The notes: generated by a model from the sequence alone, not told the origin. DNA of 64,000 nucleotides from Oscillospiraceae bacterium (GCA_902796905.1 CADBQU010000021.1:52491-116490), one strand, 5' to 3'; numbered from the stretch's first letter, positions 18,032 through 27,951 are shown. Numbers and translations are program-made.

Positions 18032-18828
18032 TTTGTGTTAATTAGGTTTTGTTTTAATATTTCTTCCGGCGTTAAGCCCTTAATTTCGGCTATTTTTTGA
18101 GCTATATAAATAATATAGTCCGAACGGTTAGGTTTGCCCCTAAACGGTTCGGGAGCCAAATACGGGGCGTCGGTTTCAAGCAATATTTTTTCTATAGGAA
18201 GTATTTTTACGGTTTCTGCAAGTTTTTTTGCATTTTTAAAGGTTACTACGCCGCCAACCCCTATATACATATTAAGCTTTAATATTTCTTTTGCCGTTTC
18301 GGGACTGCCCGAAAAGCAGTGCACAACACCTTTTGGCTTATATTTTTTTAAAAGCTCTAATGTATCGTTATGAGCTTCTCTGTCGTGAACTATTACCGGC
18401 ATATTTAAATTGTTTGCAAGAATAATTTGCTTTTCAAACCAATACTTTTGCTCTTGTTTGTTGTCGCTGCGAAAATTATAATCCAAACCTATTTCTCCCA
18501 CCGCTACGCAATGGGGAAGAGATAAATATTTTTTTAAAAGGTTTTCGTTATATTCGTTTTCCAATTCTTCGGGATGAACGCCGAAAGCACTGTAAAAAAA
18601 TCCTTTATGCTTATTTGCAAGACTTGCTACGGTTTGGCAATTTTGATAGTTTGTGGCACAGTTAATTATTCCGCAAACGGTTTTTTTTATTTCGGGTAAA
18701 ATATCTTCTCCGCAATTATTGAATTTTTCATCAAAATAATGCGCGTGCGTATCAAATATTTTTGTTAAGGTTTCTTTTGAAACTGTTTTTTCTTTTAAAA
18801 AATTTTCTTTTGTTAAGCTTTTACACAT
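18013..18828 (-). CDS. tatD: TatD family metal-dependent DNase
   Basis: 271 residues, TIM-barrel amidohydrolase fold. TatD proteins are Mg2+-dependent 3'-5' exonucleases linked to DNA repair and oxidative stress. Metal ligand motifs are all present: FDTHAHYF (His28, His30), VGEIGLDY, VIVHDREAH, VHCFSG and LLETDAPYLAP. There is a 25-residue extension before the usual start; no better internal start was found, and the ATG overlaps the metG stop as TAATG, which supports this start and translational coupling. metG-tatD is a conserved pair in Firmicutes. Ends in the terminator at 17996-18031. Confidence 0.95.
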   Translation of the reverse strand: MCKSLTKENFLKEKTVSKETLTKIFDTHAHYFDEKFNNCGEDILPEIKKTVCGIINCATNYQNCQTVASLANKHKGFFYSAFGVHPEELENEYNENLLKKYLSLPHCVAVGEIGLDYNFRSDNKQEQKYWFEKQIILANNLNMPVIVHDREAHNDTLELLKKYKPKGVVHCFSGSPETAKEILKLNMYIGVGGVVTFKNAKKLAETVKILPIEKILLETDAPYLAPEPFRGKPNRSDYIIYIAQKIAEIKGLTPEEILKQNLINTKNCFRI

Positions 18829-20756
18829 TATCTTATTTTACTTCCTGCGGGAATATCGTTTAAAAATAAAACTTTAACCGAGTCTTCGGTGTCTGCCGCC
18901 AAAATCATTCCCTCGCTTAAAACACCGCATAATTTTGCAGGAGCCAAATTAGAAACCAAAACAATTGTTTTGCCTATTAAATCTTCGGGCTTATAATATT
19001 CGCTTATACCCGAAGCCACGGTTCTGTTCCTTTTGCCGTCAAAAACCGTTAATTTTAAAAGCTTTTTGGATTTTTCTATTTTTTCCGCATTTAATATTTT
19101 TGCGGCTGTTAATTCTACTTTTGCAAAATCTTCAATAGAAATATTTTTAACCTTCAACAAATTGTCTTCTTCGGCCTTTTCTTTTTCCTGACCCTTTTTT
19201 AATTCCTCTACCGTTTTGGCTACATCCAAGCGTTGGAATAAAGCTTTTTCTTTGGTTACGGTAAATTTATCAAACTTACCGAAAGCCTTAATACTGTCAA
19301 ATCCGCAGTCTTCAATTCCCAATTGATTAAAAATTTCCGCTGAAGTAATCGGGGTAATGGGTTTTAACATTACTGCAATAAAACGAATGCTTTCAAGAAG
19401 ATTATAAAGGCAACGGTTTAAATCTTCCTTTTTTTCTTCGTCTTTTGCCAATACCCAGGGTGTGGTTTCGTCTATATATTTATTGCAGCGTTTGCTTAAA
19501 GAAATTATTTTTCCCACTGAATCCGCATTGCGGTAATTTTCCATTAAATTAATATACTCTTTAAAAGAAGTATTGGCTTCGTTAATTAAGTCTTTTGCAA
19601 AATCGTCGGAATTTTCGGGTTTTTTAACAGTGCCGTTAAAATATTTATTGGTCATGGCTACGGTTCTGTTAACTAAATTTCCTATATTATTGGCTAAATC
19701 ACTGTTATATCTGTTTATAAAGTTTTCGTATGTTATGTTACCGTCTTGAGCAAAAGGCATTTCGGATAACAGATAATAGCGAACGGCGTCGGATCCGAAA
19801 CGTTTAACCAAATCGTCCGCATAAATAACATTTCCTTTGGATTTACTCATTTTATCGTCGGCAAATAAAAGCCACGGATGACCCAGAACCTGTTTTGGCA
19901 ATTCTTCGCCTAAAGCCATTAAAATTATAGGCCAATATATAGTGTGGAAACGCACTATATCTTTACCTATAACATGTAAATCGGCAGGCCAATATTTTTT
20001 ATATAATTCTTTTTTGCTGTTGTCTTCCAAAGGATTATAACCTAAGCCGGTTATGTAGTTGGAAAGAGCGTCTATCCAAACATAAATAATATGTTTGTTG
20101 TCAAAACTTACCGGAACACCCCATTTAAAAGAAGAACGTGATACGCATAAATCGCTTAAACCCGGTTTCAAAAAGTTGTTTATCATTTCGTTTTTACGGC
20201 TTTCGGGTTTAATAAAATCAGGGTTTTCTTCGTAATATTTTAAAAGTTTATCCTGATATTTGCTTAATTTTAAAAAGTATGCTTCTTCTTTGGAATCTAT
20301 AACTTCTCTTCCGCAGTCGGGACATTTTCCGTCTATAAGCTGACTTTCGGTAAAGAAAGATTCGCACGGAACGCAATATTTGCCTTCGTATACGCCTTTA
20401 TAAATATCGCCTTGGCCGTAAAGCTTTTTGAAAATTGCCGAAACCGCATTTTCGTGGTCTTCATCGGTAGTTCTTATAAACCTGTCGTAAGTAACGTTTA
20501 AACAATCCCAAACATCTTTAATTTCTTTAGCTACTTTATCAACATATTCTTTAGGCGTAATGCCTGCGGCATTTGCAAGCTCTTCAATTTTTTGTCCGTG
20601 TTCGTCCGAACCGGTTTGAAAACGAACGTCAAAACCCTGCATTCTTTTATATCTTGCTATCATATCGGCTAAAACAATATCGTAAGAATTGCCTATATGA
20701 GGTTTTCTTGAAGTATACGCTATTGCGGTTGTAATGTAAAATTTAGATTCAGACAT
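18828..20756 (-). CDS. metG: Methionyl-tRNA synthetase
   Basis: 642 residues. It charges tRNA-Met in the cytoplasm. The class I catalytic domain has HIGN (residues 20-23) and KMSKS (about 302), with a zinc knuckle formed by CVPC and CPDC. A C-terminal EMAP/Trbp111-type tRNA-binding domain (about 540-642) is fused in the same chain (FAKVELTAAKILNAEKI, SNLAPAKLCGVLSEGM). The stop overlaps the tatD start by one base. Ribosome site GAGGAG upstream of the ATG. No T-box leader was seen; the upstream gap holds a cloverleaf repeat instead. Confidence 0.98.
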   Translation of the reverse strand: MSESKFYITTAIAYTSRKPHIGNSYDIVLADMIARYKRMQGFDVRFQTGSDEHGQKIEELANAAGITPKEYVDKVAKEIKDVWDCLNVTYDRFIRTTDEDHENAVSAIFKKLYGQGDIYKGVYEGKYCVPCESFFTESQLIDGKCPDCGREVIDSKEEAYFLKLSKYQDKLLKYYEENPDFIKPESRKNEMINNFLKPGLSDLCVSRSSFKWGVPVSFDNKHIIYVWIDALSNYITGLGYNPLEDNSKKELYKKYWPADLHVIGKDIVRFHTIYWPIILMALGEELPKQVLGHPWLLFADDKMSKSKGNVIYADDLVKRFGSDAVRYYLLSEMPFAQDGNITYENFINRYNSDLANNIGNLVNRTVAMTNKYFNGTVKKPENSDDFAKDLINEANTSFKEYINLMENYRNADSVGKIISLSKRCNKYIDETTPWVLAKDEEKKEDLNRCLYNLLESIRFIAVMLKPITPITSAEIFNQLGIEDCGFDSIKAFGKFDKFTVTKEKALFQRLDVAKTVEELKKGQEKEKAEEDNLLKVKNISIEDFAKVELTAAKILNAEKIEKSKKLLKLTVFDGKRNRTVASGISEYYKPEDLIGKTIVLVSNLAPAKLCGVLSEGMILAADTEDSVKVLFLNDIPAGSKIR

Positions 20757-20796
20757 TTGCTTTTCTCCTCAATTTATATAAAAATTTTAGTTTTGT

Positions 20797-20890
20797 TTAA
20801 CGGCGGTTTTTAAAAGGCTTTGCCTTTTAAAATGCAGAAACCGCAGGTTTCGGCATTTTGCAAACCAAAGGTTTGCAAAAACCGCCTTAA
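20797..20890. repeat. Triple-hairpin cloverleaf element 2 (metG upstream)
   Basis: Outer stem GGCGGTTTT (20802-20810) with AAAACCGCC (20878-20886), extended by TTAA on both sides. Inside are AAAAGGC-ttt-GCCTTTT (20811-20829), AAAATGC-a-GAAACC-gca-GGTTTC-g-GCATTTT (20829-20859) and GCAAACC-aaa-GGTTTGC (20860-20876). No T run follows. Confidence 0.85.
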
Positions 20891-20897
20891 TAAATAA

Positions 20898-22043
20898 TTA
20901 TTTTAATTTTAAAATTCGTTCTTCGTAACCGCTGCCGCTTAAAATAAGCATAAAAAGCAGACCCGTTTGCATCCATAAAAGGGTAAGGTCGGTGGTGCTG
21001 TGTACAAAAGCCGCAGTTAATACCGATAAAATAAGGGAAGATATTTTGCTGGAATTTTGATAATTTTTGCAAATCCATACTTTTTTAATATACGAAAAAA
21101 CCATAATTGCCAATAAAACAGTACCTATTATGCCAAAACTTAATAACGGCTCTAAAATAATATTGTGAGCGTGTGTTGTGGGATATGCTCCGCTGTAGTT
21201 TTTATATATTAAATAGTATGTTAAAAATCCTTTTCCGAAAAATGGATTTTTCTTTATTTCTTCAATGCTTGTTCGCCAAATAACCACTCGGTTTTCGGTG
21301 GTAATGTTTGCTTCGTGCAGCCTTGGAAAAATTTCCGGAACGCAATATAAAACAATAAAGGCCGTAGCTCCCATTAAAAACAAAATGCTTAGCATTTGAT
21401 GCTTTTTTGTAAGTAATAAAAGCATAGAAATACCTATTAAAATCTCTATCCATGCAAACATACTTCCGGTTAAATATACTGCCACCATACAAAACGCGGC
21501 AATAATATATTCAAAAATCCCCACTTTTTTTCGCATTAGTTCTTTATAAGCGCAAATAATAACGGTTAAAGACATTATTGTGGCTAAATAGTTGCTGTTA
21601 AAAAAATAAAGAGTGGCGCGGTAAATTTTTAATGTGGGATTAAGATTTACATTTATTAAAAAATCAAAAACGGTTAAAATACTAACTATAAACCCAGCAA
21701 ACATACAGGCATTTAATCCGTTTTCGTAAACTTCTTTTGTAATTGTATTTTTTAAAAAAAGAAATATGGAAAAAATAAATAAAAATCCTAATGAACACGC
21801 AACGCCTATAAAATTTAAGTTTATAACAGCCAAAACCAAAGAGTATATAAAAAATAACCATACAAATATAACGTTTTTTTTAGCAAAAGCTATACTGCGG
21901 AATTTTTTATTAAGCAATATAAATAAACCTGCCGCCGCTATTATAGCCGAAGTTACATAACAAGGCAAATACGGACTTATAAATAAAAGCATTACAAATC
22001 CGTATAAATTAAAATATTTATCTTTAAAGTTTTTAAGGGTCAA
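20898..22043 (-). CDS. O-antigen ligase-like (Wzy_C) membrane protein
   Basis: 381 residues with about ten membrane helices. The Wzy_C domain of O-antigen ligases and polymerases is recognisable at about 240-310: RVVIWRTSIEEIKKNPFFGKG followed by an external loop with THAHN and ILEPLLSFG. Such proteins join lipid-linked sugars at the outer face of the membrane, for capsule or other glycans. Start is TTG at 22043, behind AAAGGGA; the only nearby ATG runs into a stop. No other polysaccharide genes are adjacent, so the acceptor and substrate are unknown. The capF-like gene and the GT4 gene elsewhere in the window could belong to the same pathway, but that is speculation. Confidence 0.85.
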   Translation of the reverse strand: MTLKNFKDKYFNLYGFVMLLFISPYLPCYVTSAIIAAAGLFILLNKKFRSIAFAKKNVIFVWLFFIYSLVLAVINLNFIGVACSLGFLFIFSIFLFLKNTITKEVYENGLNACMFAGFIVSILTVFDFLINVNLNPTLKIYRATLYFFNSNYLATIMSLTVIICAYKELMRKKVGIFEYIIAAFCMVAVYLTGSMFAWIEILIGISMLLLLTKKHQMLSILFLMGATAFIVLYCVPEIFPRLHEANITTENRVVIWRTSIEEIKKNPFFGKGFLTYYLIYKNYSGAYPTTHAHNIILEPLLSFGIIGTVLLAIMVFSYIKKVWICKNYQNSSKISSLILSVLTAAFVHSTTDLTLLWMQTGLLFMLILSGSGYEERILKLK

Positions 22044-22228
22044 TATATCATCCCTTTCTTAAAAACCAATAAAAAATTTTAAAAGAACCAATTAAATAAA
22101 ATCAATAAAAATAAAAGGGAACAGGTTTTAAAATAACATAAATTAATTAAAATATAAAATATAAAATATAAAAATAAATATTTTACAAAGCTTTCCGCAA
22201 AAAACAAAAAGAAAAAGTACGGTATTAA

Positions 22229-25200
22229 TTACGGACGGTTTAAATATACCGGCAAACTGCATATTAAAGCCGAAAGAATGTTCCAAAGCCCTAAAATTAC
22301 AGAAGAGAACAAATTAAAATGTCCCATAAATCCCATAACTGCCGCAGCCGCTGCGGAGCCTATAGAAAGAATAGCATATAAAGCCATTATTATTTTATTT
22401 AATTTTATAATTTTAATTGCAGCCGTAACGGTTGAAGCCAGTCCGCAGGCATTTTTAGAACAGCAAGCCGTTGCGGATACATTTTCTTTAAATTTATTAG
22501 TTTCTTTGTATATGTTCCTTAGGTCGGAGCTCATAACATAAATGCTGTTTTCGTATAAGTCCAAATAATCCGTTAACATAGGGGTGGATATATTTTGGTC
22601 GCAGTTGTTAACTATTATATTTACACCTGTAGAAGCCAGCCTTTTAAGCTCGTAACATATTTCGTCCGAAGGCGCGTATTTAACAATTAAAAGTGCGCAC
22701 AAAACTCCCTCCGAGCCCAAATAAACGGGGAAATATCCTTTGGTCAATATTTTTTTATCAACATCAATAGAGGGCATTTTAAATCCGTGCGCTTCAAATA
22801 ATGTTCTGTTGCCTATAAATATGCGGCGGTCGTTTACCCAACCCGAAATACCCATATTTTCTTCATAGGTTACAGAATCTACGGGCGGTATTTTAGAATC
22901 TGTCAAATCGGTAATCTGTTTAAAAATTCCGGCCAAAGGACTGTTTATATTGTGCGCCAAAGTTGCGGCGTCAATTAAAGTTTGGTCAACGGGATTTGGG
23001 TTTAAAAGCTTAAAATCTATTAATTTAACCGAGCCCTCGGTAAATATATCGCCTACGTCCAAAACAACCGTATTGGTTAAATTAAGTTCTTTTGCTGATT
23101 TGTATCCGAATAAAGCGGAGCCGTAGTAATGCAGCCTGGAAGCCGCCGCTTTTAATGGTAAAAACGTGGCAAATAAAACCGAGGCGTTTGCGCCCAACAG
23201 CATACCGGCGGCAAAAACCGTAAAGGCTTTTGAAAAATTGCCCGAAACCGCAGTGGCAACAGCGCCCAAAACAGATAATATCATAATAAATAAATATATT
23301 ATCATCGAAGATTTAAAGTTTGGCTCGTAGCCAAAACTGTATTTCATAAAATCGTTTATATGGTCTGTTTTTTGGGCATTTAATAAATAAACGTCATCGT
23401 AATCGGTTAAATTTGAAATTTGTTTTAAAACCGATTGGTTTTCGCAAAAGTTTAAAGCGTATTTTTGGTTTTGCGAAGAAACAATTCTGAAATTTTTAAA
23501 AATTCGGTTATATTTAAACGATAAGCCTATATTGCCCAATAATAATAATATTACGGAAGCAAACATAAATGAGGGAGCGTAAGTATTTTTAAATACCGCC
23601 AAAGCGTTATAAATAACCATAATAATCGTTGTTACAGATAACGGCAAAGTTATTTCGTTTTTGCATTTAAATACATTTATAATGCTGCCCAACATAGGAA
23701 TATTAATTAAAACGCACACTGCAAAAGCAATAAATGCGGCTACTTTTAAGCCTTGAGAATTAAAAACCGTAAGCTCAAAAATAAATGTTAAAACAGCTAA
23801 AATAATATCTGCAAATATTTTTAATTTATTGTTTCTTATTTTTTTTGAAATCAGCTTGTAAATAAAAGTCTTATCTTCTTTTGTATTATACTCGTCTTCG
23901 GGCTCAAAATCGTTTAAAATTTCCTGCTCGTCGTATTCGTTATAATCATCGTAATTTTCTCTGTTTGCGGCATTGTTATTACCGCTGTTTAAATCATCAA
24001 AAAAAACATTGTCCGCATTTTTATCTTTATTTGCGGTTTTAGAAATATTATCAAAAATATTTGTGGAATATATGTCGTTATCGGTAGGTTTTTTAGCGTT
24101 TTTAACCGAAAACATAATGGTATCGTTAGTTGCGGTGCCGCTGTTTTCTGCATCTACATATTCTACGAAATTCTCGTTTAAATTCTCGTTTAAATTTTCG
24201 TTTGTATTCTCGGCAAAGCCGTTTTTTAATGTACCATTAATGTTATTGATGTTTTTTTCGTTTTTGGGTTCTTTTACATTTTCTGCTGTTTCCGCATTGT
24301 CCGCTATGGGTTCTTCTGCTTTTTTAAATTTAACATCCAATGTTTTATCTTTGTTAAAAAAGCCAAATTTTTTTATATGTGTTTTTTCTTCCGACTTTTC
24401 TGCATTATCTGCATTATTTTTTTCCGTGTCGGCATAATTTGCTTTTTCTTTTATATCATTGTTGGGGTTAATGTTAAAAAAGTCGTTAAAAGCGTCTTGG
24501 TGCTCTTTTTCTTTTTTAACGGAGTTTGAATATAAAGAGTAGGTATGTATTTTATCCTTTGCCAAGTCTTCCGCGTCTATATATTCATTGTTTATTATAT
24601 TATTTTTTTGCTGCGGAATTTCACTTATTTTGTCGTTCGGATTTACAATATTTTTATTTTGATTTTTAATTACTTTATATTCCGGCTCCGCTTTGCTTTT
24701 ACTGCTTCCGTTTGGTTTTTCGTTAAAAAAAGATTCAAAACTTTGATTTATTATTTTTTCTGTTTTGTTTTCTTTTACTTCTTGCGGTTTATCGGTTTTA
24801 CTTGCAGAATTAAAAAAAGAAGAAATATCTTGTGTTTCTTGAGTTTTGTTTGTTTTGGTATTTTCTTCTTTTGCGGCAGAGCTTAAAGAGGCTTTGCTTG
24901 TGTCTTCGCTTGATTTGGAATACATTTTTTCCACTTTGGCTTTTGCTTTGCTTTCCATTTCGGCCAAAATTTCTTCCACGCTTTGAAGCTTTAATATATT
25001 TGCCGCATTAACTTTAGATTCCTCCGCGCCTTTTGTAAATGATTTACATTTATCCATTAAAACGCTTTTTTTGTTTTTTGTACTGTCAAAAACAGGCTCT
25101 TCGGTTAAAATATTTTTATTTTCGTTTTTGGTTGAAAATATTTTGCTTAATTCTTCAGATACCGAAGGTTGGCTTTTTTGTTCTTTATTTGCGGCAGCGT

Positions 25201-25726
25201 TATTTGCAACGGTGCTGTTTGCTGCAGTATTATTTGCGTCGGTGTTGGCGGTATTGTTTTTATTACTGCCGGTTATATCGGTGCTTATATTTTTGCTTGT
25301 GCCGGCGTCGGTTGTATTATATGTTGTGTTTGCTGCAGTATTATAAGCAGTATTATAAAATGAGGAGTTTGCTTTAGCGGTATTGTTTTTTGTTAAATTT
25401 TCTTTTGCTTCCGCACGGGCTTCTACCATTTTGCTAAATAAAAAGTCTTTGGTTTTGGGCACGCTTTGCTCCATATTTATAATTTCCGAAGTATCGTTTT
25501 CATCGTCAAATTCCGAACTTACGGGTTTGTATCCGTTAAGCTCTTCGGGCGTTAAAACCATAGGCGCTTTTTGCGAAGCGCTTTTTTTAGAAGTTTTGTA
25601 TGTAAAAGACGAATCGAAATTTTCAAAACTATCTTTCATATTTTTTTGTTCTAAAGCGGCGTTTTCAAGTTCCATTTTAAACTGCTTGTCGCTCTTTTTC
25701 TTTTTAAATAAAGACAATTTTTTCAC
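22229..25726 (-). CDS. Pseudo-P-type ATPase with long disordered N-terminal tail
   Basis: 1165 residues. Residues 1 to about 620 are low-complexity, rich in Asn, Lys, Glu and Ala, with Asn/Thr/Ala tracts near 120-180 and a short ENLNEN repeat; no domain was recognised there. The rest resembles a P1-type ATPase: two helix pairs, a cytoplasmic segment, helices, then TVVLDVGDIFTEG where active pumps have D-K-T-G-T-L-T (about residue 888), an N-domain remnant (GWVNDRRIFIGNRTLFEAHG) and NNCDQ where T-G-D-N is expected (about 1043). The Asp remains, but the rest of the phosphorylation motif, the A-domain TGES, the GDGxND hinge and the CPC transport motif are gone. Likely non-pumping, perhaps a sensor or scaffold. 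The gene is intact and long, arguing against simple decay. Confidence 0.75.
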   Translation of the reverse strand: MKKLSLFKKKKSDKQFKMELENAALEQKNMKDSFENFDSSFTYKTSKKSASQKAPMVLTPEELNGYKPVSSEFDDENDTSEIINMEQSVPKTKDFLFSKMVEARAEAKENLTKNNTAKANSSFYNTAYNTAANTTYNTTDAGTSKNISTDITGSNKNNTANTDANNTAANSTVANNAAANKEQKSQPSVSEELSKIFSTKNENKNILTEEPVFDSTKNKKSVLMDKCKSFTKGAEESKVNAANILKLQSVEEILAEMESKAKAKVEKMYSKSSEDTSKASLSSAAKEENTKTNKTQETQDISSFFNSASKTDKPQEVKENKTEKIINQSFESFFNEKPNGSSKSKAEPEYKVIKNQNKNIVNPNDKISEIPQQKNNIINNEYIDAEDLAKDKIHTYSLYSNSVKKEKEHQDAFNDFFNINPNNDIKEKANYADTEKNNADNAEKSEEKTHIKKFGFFNKDKTLDVKFKKAEEPIADNAETAENVKEPKNEKNINNINGTLKNGFAENTNENLNENLNENFVEYVDAENSGTATNDTIMFSVKNAKKPTDNDIYSTNIFDNISKTANKDKNADNVFFDDLNSGNNNAANRENYDDYNEYDEQEILNDFEPEDEYNTKEDKTFIYKLISKKIRNNKLKIFADIILAVLTFIFELTVFNSQGLKVAAFIAFAVCVLINIPMLGSIINVFKCKNEITLPLSVTTIIMVIYNALAVFKNTYAPSFMFASVILLLLGNIGLSFKYNRIFKNFRIVSSQNQKYALNFCENQSVLKQISNLTDYDDVYLLNAQKTDHINDFMKYSFGYEPNFKSSMIIYLFIMILSVLGAVATAVSGNFSKAFTVFAAGMLLGANASVLFATFLPLKAAASRLHYYGSALFGYKSAKELNLTNTVVLDVGDIFTEGSVKLIDFKLLNPNPVDQTLIDAATLAHNINSPLAGIFKQITDLTDSKIPPVDSVTYEENMGISGWVNDRRIFIGNRTLFEAHGFKMPSIDVDKKILTKGYFPVYLGSEGVLCALLIVKYAPSDEICYELKRLASTGVNIIVNNCDQNISTPMLTDYLDLYENSIYVMSSDLRNIYKETNKFKENVSATACCSKNACGLASTVTAAIKIIKLNKIIMALYAILSIGSAAAAAVMGFMGHFNLFSSVILGLWNILSALICSLPVYLNRP

Positions 25727-25807
25727 CCTTTTGTTATTCTTTTATCGTTTTTAAAAAATTAAAAATTAAAAGTTTATATTAAGCTTGTTTTAGGTTTATT
25801 AAAATGT

Positions 25808-26587
25808 TTATTTTTTGTTTCTTTGTCTTATAACTTCGTACATTAATACTCCCGCGGCAACCGAAACATTTAAAGAATTTATTTTGCCGAACATAGGAAG
25901 CTTTACTATTCCGTCGCAGTTTTCTTTAACCAAGCGGCTTATTCCGTTACCTTCGTTACCTACTACTATACCTATAGAACCCAAAAGGGAAGTGTCGGTT
26001 GCGTTTTCGCCGTCCATATCCGCGCCGTATATCCAAACGCCTTTTTCTTTTAAATATTTTATTGTATCGGTAATATTAACAACTCTTGCTACGTTCACAT
26101 ATTCAATTGCCCCGCTGGAGGCTTTTGCAACAGTTGCGTTTAAAGAAGCCGAACGGTTTTTCGGAATAATTATTCCGTGTACTCCGGCTGCCTCCGCCGT
26201 CCTTATAATAGCGCCTAAATTGTGCGGGTCTTCAACGCCGTCGCATATAATAATAAACGGGTCCTGATTTTTCTTTGCGGCTTCGTTTAAAATGTCATCT
26301 ACAGAACAATAATTCCTTGCGGCTATAACCGCCGCTATGCCTTGGTGATTATTGCCTTGTGTTAAAAAATCAAGCTTTGTTTTAGAAACTTCTCTTATAG
26401 GTATTTTTTTTGCCCTGGCTTTTTCTAAAATAGCGTTAATTGTTCCGGTTTTGGAATTAAAAGCAACCAAAATTTTATCTATTTCTTTATTGGTCCTTAT
26501 AAGCTCCATAACAGGGTTTCTTCCGCATATAACGGTTTCGTTTACAGCGGTTTCCTTTTTTTCTTCTTTGGTTTCGGAATTGAACAA
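25808..26587 (-). CDS. rlmB: 23S rRNA 2'-O-ribose methyltransferase, TrmH/RlmB family
   Basis: 259 residues. SpoU/TrmH-family SAM-dependent enzyme, best matched to RlmB, which methylates G2251 of 23S rRNA. The N-terminal substrate-binding domain (about 15-95, VICGRNPVMELIRT) is followed by the knotted SPOUT domain with motif 1 DPHNLGAIIRTAEAAG, motif 2 IGIVVGNEGNGIS and motif 3 LPMFGKINSLNVSVAAGVLMYE. The exact target nucleotide is by family analogy. A small Cys-rich protein lies 41 bp upstream on the same strand and the giant pseudo-ATPase gene 81 bp downstream, so the three may be co-transcribed. Confidence 0.93.
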   Translation of the reverse strand: MFNSETKEEKKETAVNETVICGRNPVMELIRTNKEIDKILVAFNSKTGTINAILEKARAKKIPIREVSKTKLDFLTQGNNHQGIAAVIAARNYCSVDDILNEAAKKNQDPFIIICDGVEDPHNLGAIIRTAEAAGVHGIIIPKNRSASLNATVAKASSGAIEYVNVARVVNITDTIKYLKEKGVWIYGADMDGENATDTSLLGSIGIVVGNEGNGISRLVKENCDGIVKLPMFGKINSLNVSVAAGVLMYEVIRQRNKK

Positions 26588-26628
26588 TTTTTATCCTCCG
26601 TTAATATACTTAACTTAATAAATCGATA

Positions 26629-26844
26629 TTAAAGTATAAAATCTTTTTCTGTGTAGTTTTTATCTACGTTTACGCTTTTTGGTGTTCTTTTAAGAGGATT
26701 GTATTTAAATGCTTTGCAAAAGTCCGTAGTATTAACGGGACCTTTCTTTTTACATAAAAGCTCTGTATCGGATAGCTTATATATAGAACAATTACAAATT
26801 TCGCAACATTTAATTATATCTTTGTTAAAAAACTTTTTACTCAT
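26629..26844 (-). CDS. Conserved Cys-rich small protein, 71 aa
   Basis: 71 residues with five clustered Cys and two later ones: KCCEICNCSIY, then ELLCKKKGPVNTTDFCKAFKYNPLKRTP. The arrangement (a Cys pair, a later single Cys, then a Cys before a KYNPLKR-like end) matches a small conserved hypothetical family I have seen in Clostridia, probably a metal-binding knuckle. It begins with ATG behind AAAGGGATTG and lies just upstream of rlmB on the same strand. No function is known to me. Confidence 0.7.
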   Translation of the reverse strand: MSKKFFNKDIIKCCEICNCSIYKLSDTELLCKKKGPVNTTDFCKAFKYNPLKRTPKSVNVDKNYTEKDFIL

Positions 26845-27124
26845 ATTTACAATCCCTTTATATTAAAAAAATTATATAATATATAAAAAAGACATTATAG
26901 ATATATAATACCATATTTTAATTTAAAATTCTACATTTATTTTAAAAAATGTAATGTATAAATTTACCGAATTTTTATATAATAAAACTGTTTTAAATAT
27001 TGTTGAAAAACTTTAAAAATATTGGTATAATAAATTGGTAAAATTAAAATTTTGCATTGTATAATACATTGCGCGATTTAAAAGAATAATATTTTAAATG
27101 CTTTTTAAATAAAGGAGGAATTTT
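26845..27124. other. AT-rich divergent intergenic region
   Basis: Between the 71 aa gene (minus) and the HprK-like gene (plus). Very AT-rich; TATAAT-like sites occur near 26992 and 27030 (GTATAATAAA), but I see no well-spaced promoter pair with confidence, and no repeat or RNA. Confidence 0.4.
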
Positions 27125-27847
27125 ATGAAGGGAACATATAAAATAGCAGAACTTTTGGTTTATATGGATATTCCGTGTGAACGTTTGGAAAAAACGGCAC
27201 TGCCTTATAAAGTTTCTTCCGAAGAACTTCCCAACGTTGATTTTAAAATTTTTATTACCGAACAGCAGATTTTAAATTTATTAAAAAAGTATAATAACAG
27301 CGGAACCTTTGAGGAAGCTGCATATATCCTTTCAAGCAGTGTTTTTAACCGTAAAATTATAAATTTTAATGCCATTATGCTTCATTCTTCATCTATAAAA
27401 TTTAAAGGATACGGCATAGCGTTTTCGGCTAACAGCGGAACGGGCAAAAGTACCCATACCAGCACTTGGTATAATTATTTTAAAGATAAAAACGAAAAAG
27501 TGGAATTTATAAACGACGACAAACCGATAATACGAAAAATTAACGATAAATATTATATATTCGGCTCGCCGTGGAGCGGCAAAACCGATTTAAACAACAA
27601 TATTTCAGCGCCTTTAAAAGCGGTGGTGTTTTTACAGCAAGCCAAACAAAACGAGTTGTTTAAAATAGATAATTCCAAAGCGGCTTTTCTTTTTATAGAA
27701 CAAACCGTAAGACCTAAAAATAAAAACTTAATAAATAAGGCTTTCGATACAGTAAGCGATATTGTTAAAAATATTGAAAATTACGGTTTAAAATGTACTA
27801 TAGGAGAAAATGCGGTAAAAGAAGCTTTAAAAATTTTTAACGAGTAA
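27125..27847 (+). CDS. HPr kinase / PEP carboxykinase-like P-loop protein
   Basis: 240 residues. A P-loop SANSGTGKSTHTSTW lies at about 103-117, followed by an acidic FINDDKPII block and GSPWSGKTDLN, the pattern of the HprK/PEPCK-like kinase fold. Automated annotation often calls such proteins phosphoenolpyruvate carboxykinase or HPr kinase, but at 240 residues it lacks the N-terminal domain of true HprK. Relatives occur as standalone proteins and in peptide-modification clusters; no PqqD-like or radical SAM partner is nearby. Strong ribosome site AAAGGAGG. The substrate is unknown. Confidence 0.75.
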   Translation: MKGTYKIAELLVYMDIPCERLEKTALPYKVSSEELPNVDFKIFITEQQILNLLKKYNNSGTFEEAAYILSSSVFNRKIINFNAIMLHSSSIKFKGYGIAFSANSGTGKSTHTSTWYNYFKDKNEKVEFINDDKPIIRKINDKYYIFGSPWSGKTDLNNNISAPLKAVVFLQQAKQNELFKIDNSKAAFLFIEQTVRPKNKNLINKAFDTVSDIVKNIENYGLKCTIGENAVKEALKIFNE

Positions 27848-27951
27848 TTTGTGTATGTTTTAAGTATTGTTATTCTGTTGCCGGGTATAAACGGGCTTTT
27901 TTGGTACAAAATTTTATTTAAACGCAAATTAAGCAAAATTTAAATTTTTAC

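Noticed and set aside
24170..24215. Short tandem repeat (AATTCTCGTTTA-like) as a regulatory or CRISPR-like repeat
   Set aside because: It encodes the ENLNEN repeat within the disordered tail, so it is a coding microrepeat.
24545..25377. Several long plus-strand open frames opposite the disordered tail of the pseudo-ATPase gene
   Set aside because: Their Cys/Tyr/Phe-rich low-complexity products are the antisense of an Asn/Lys/Glu-rich coding region; no ribosome sites or recognisable domains.
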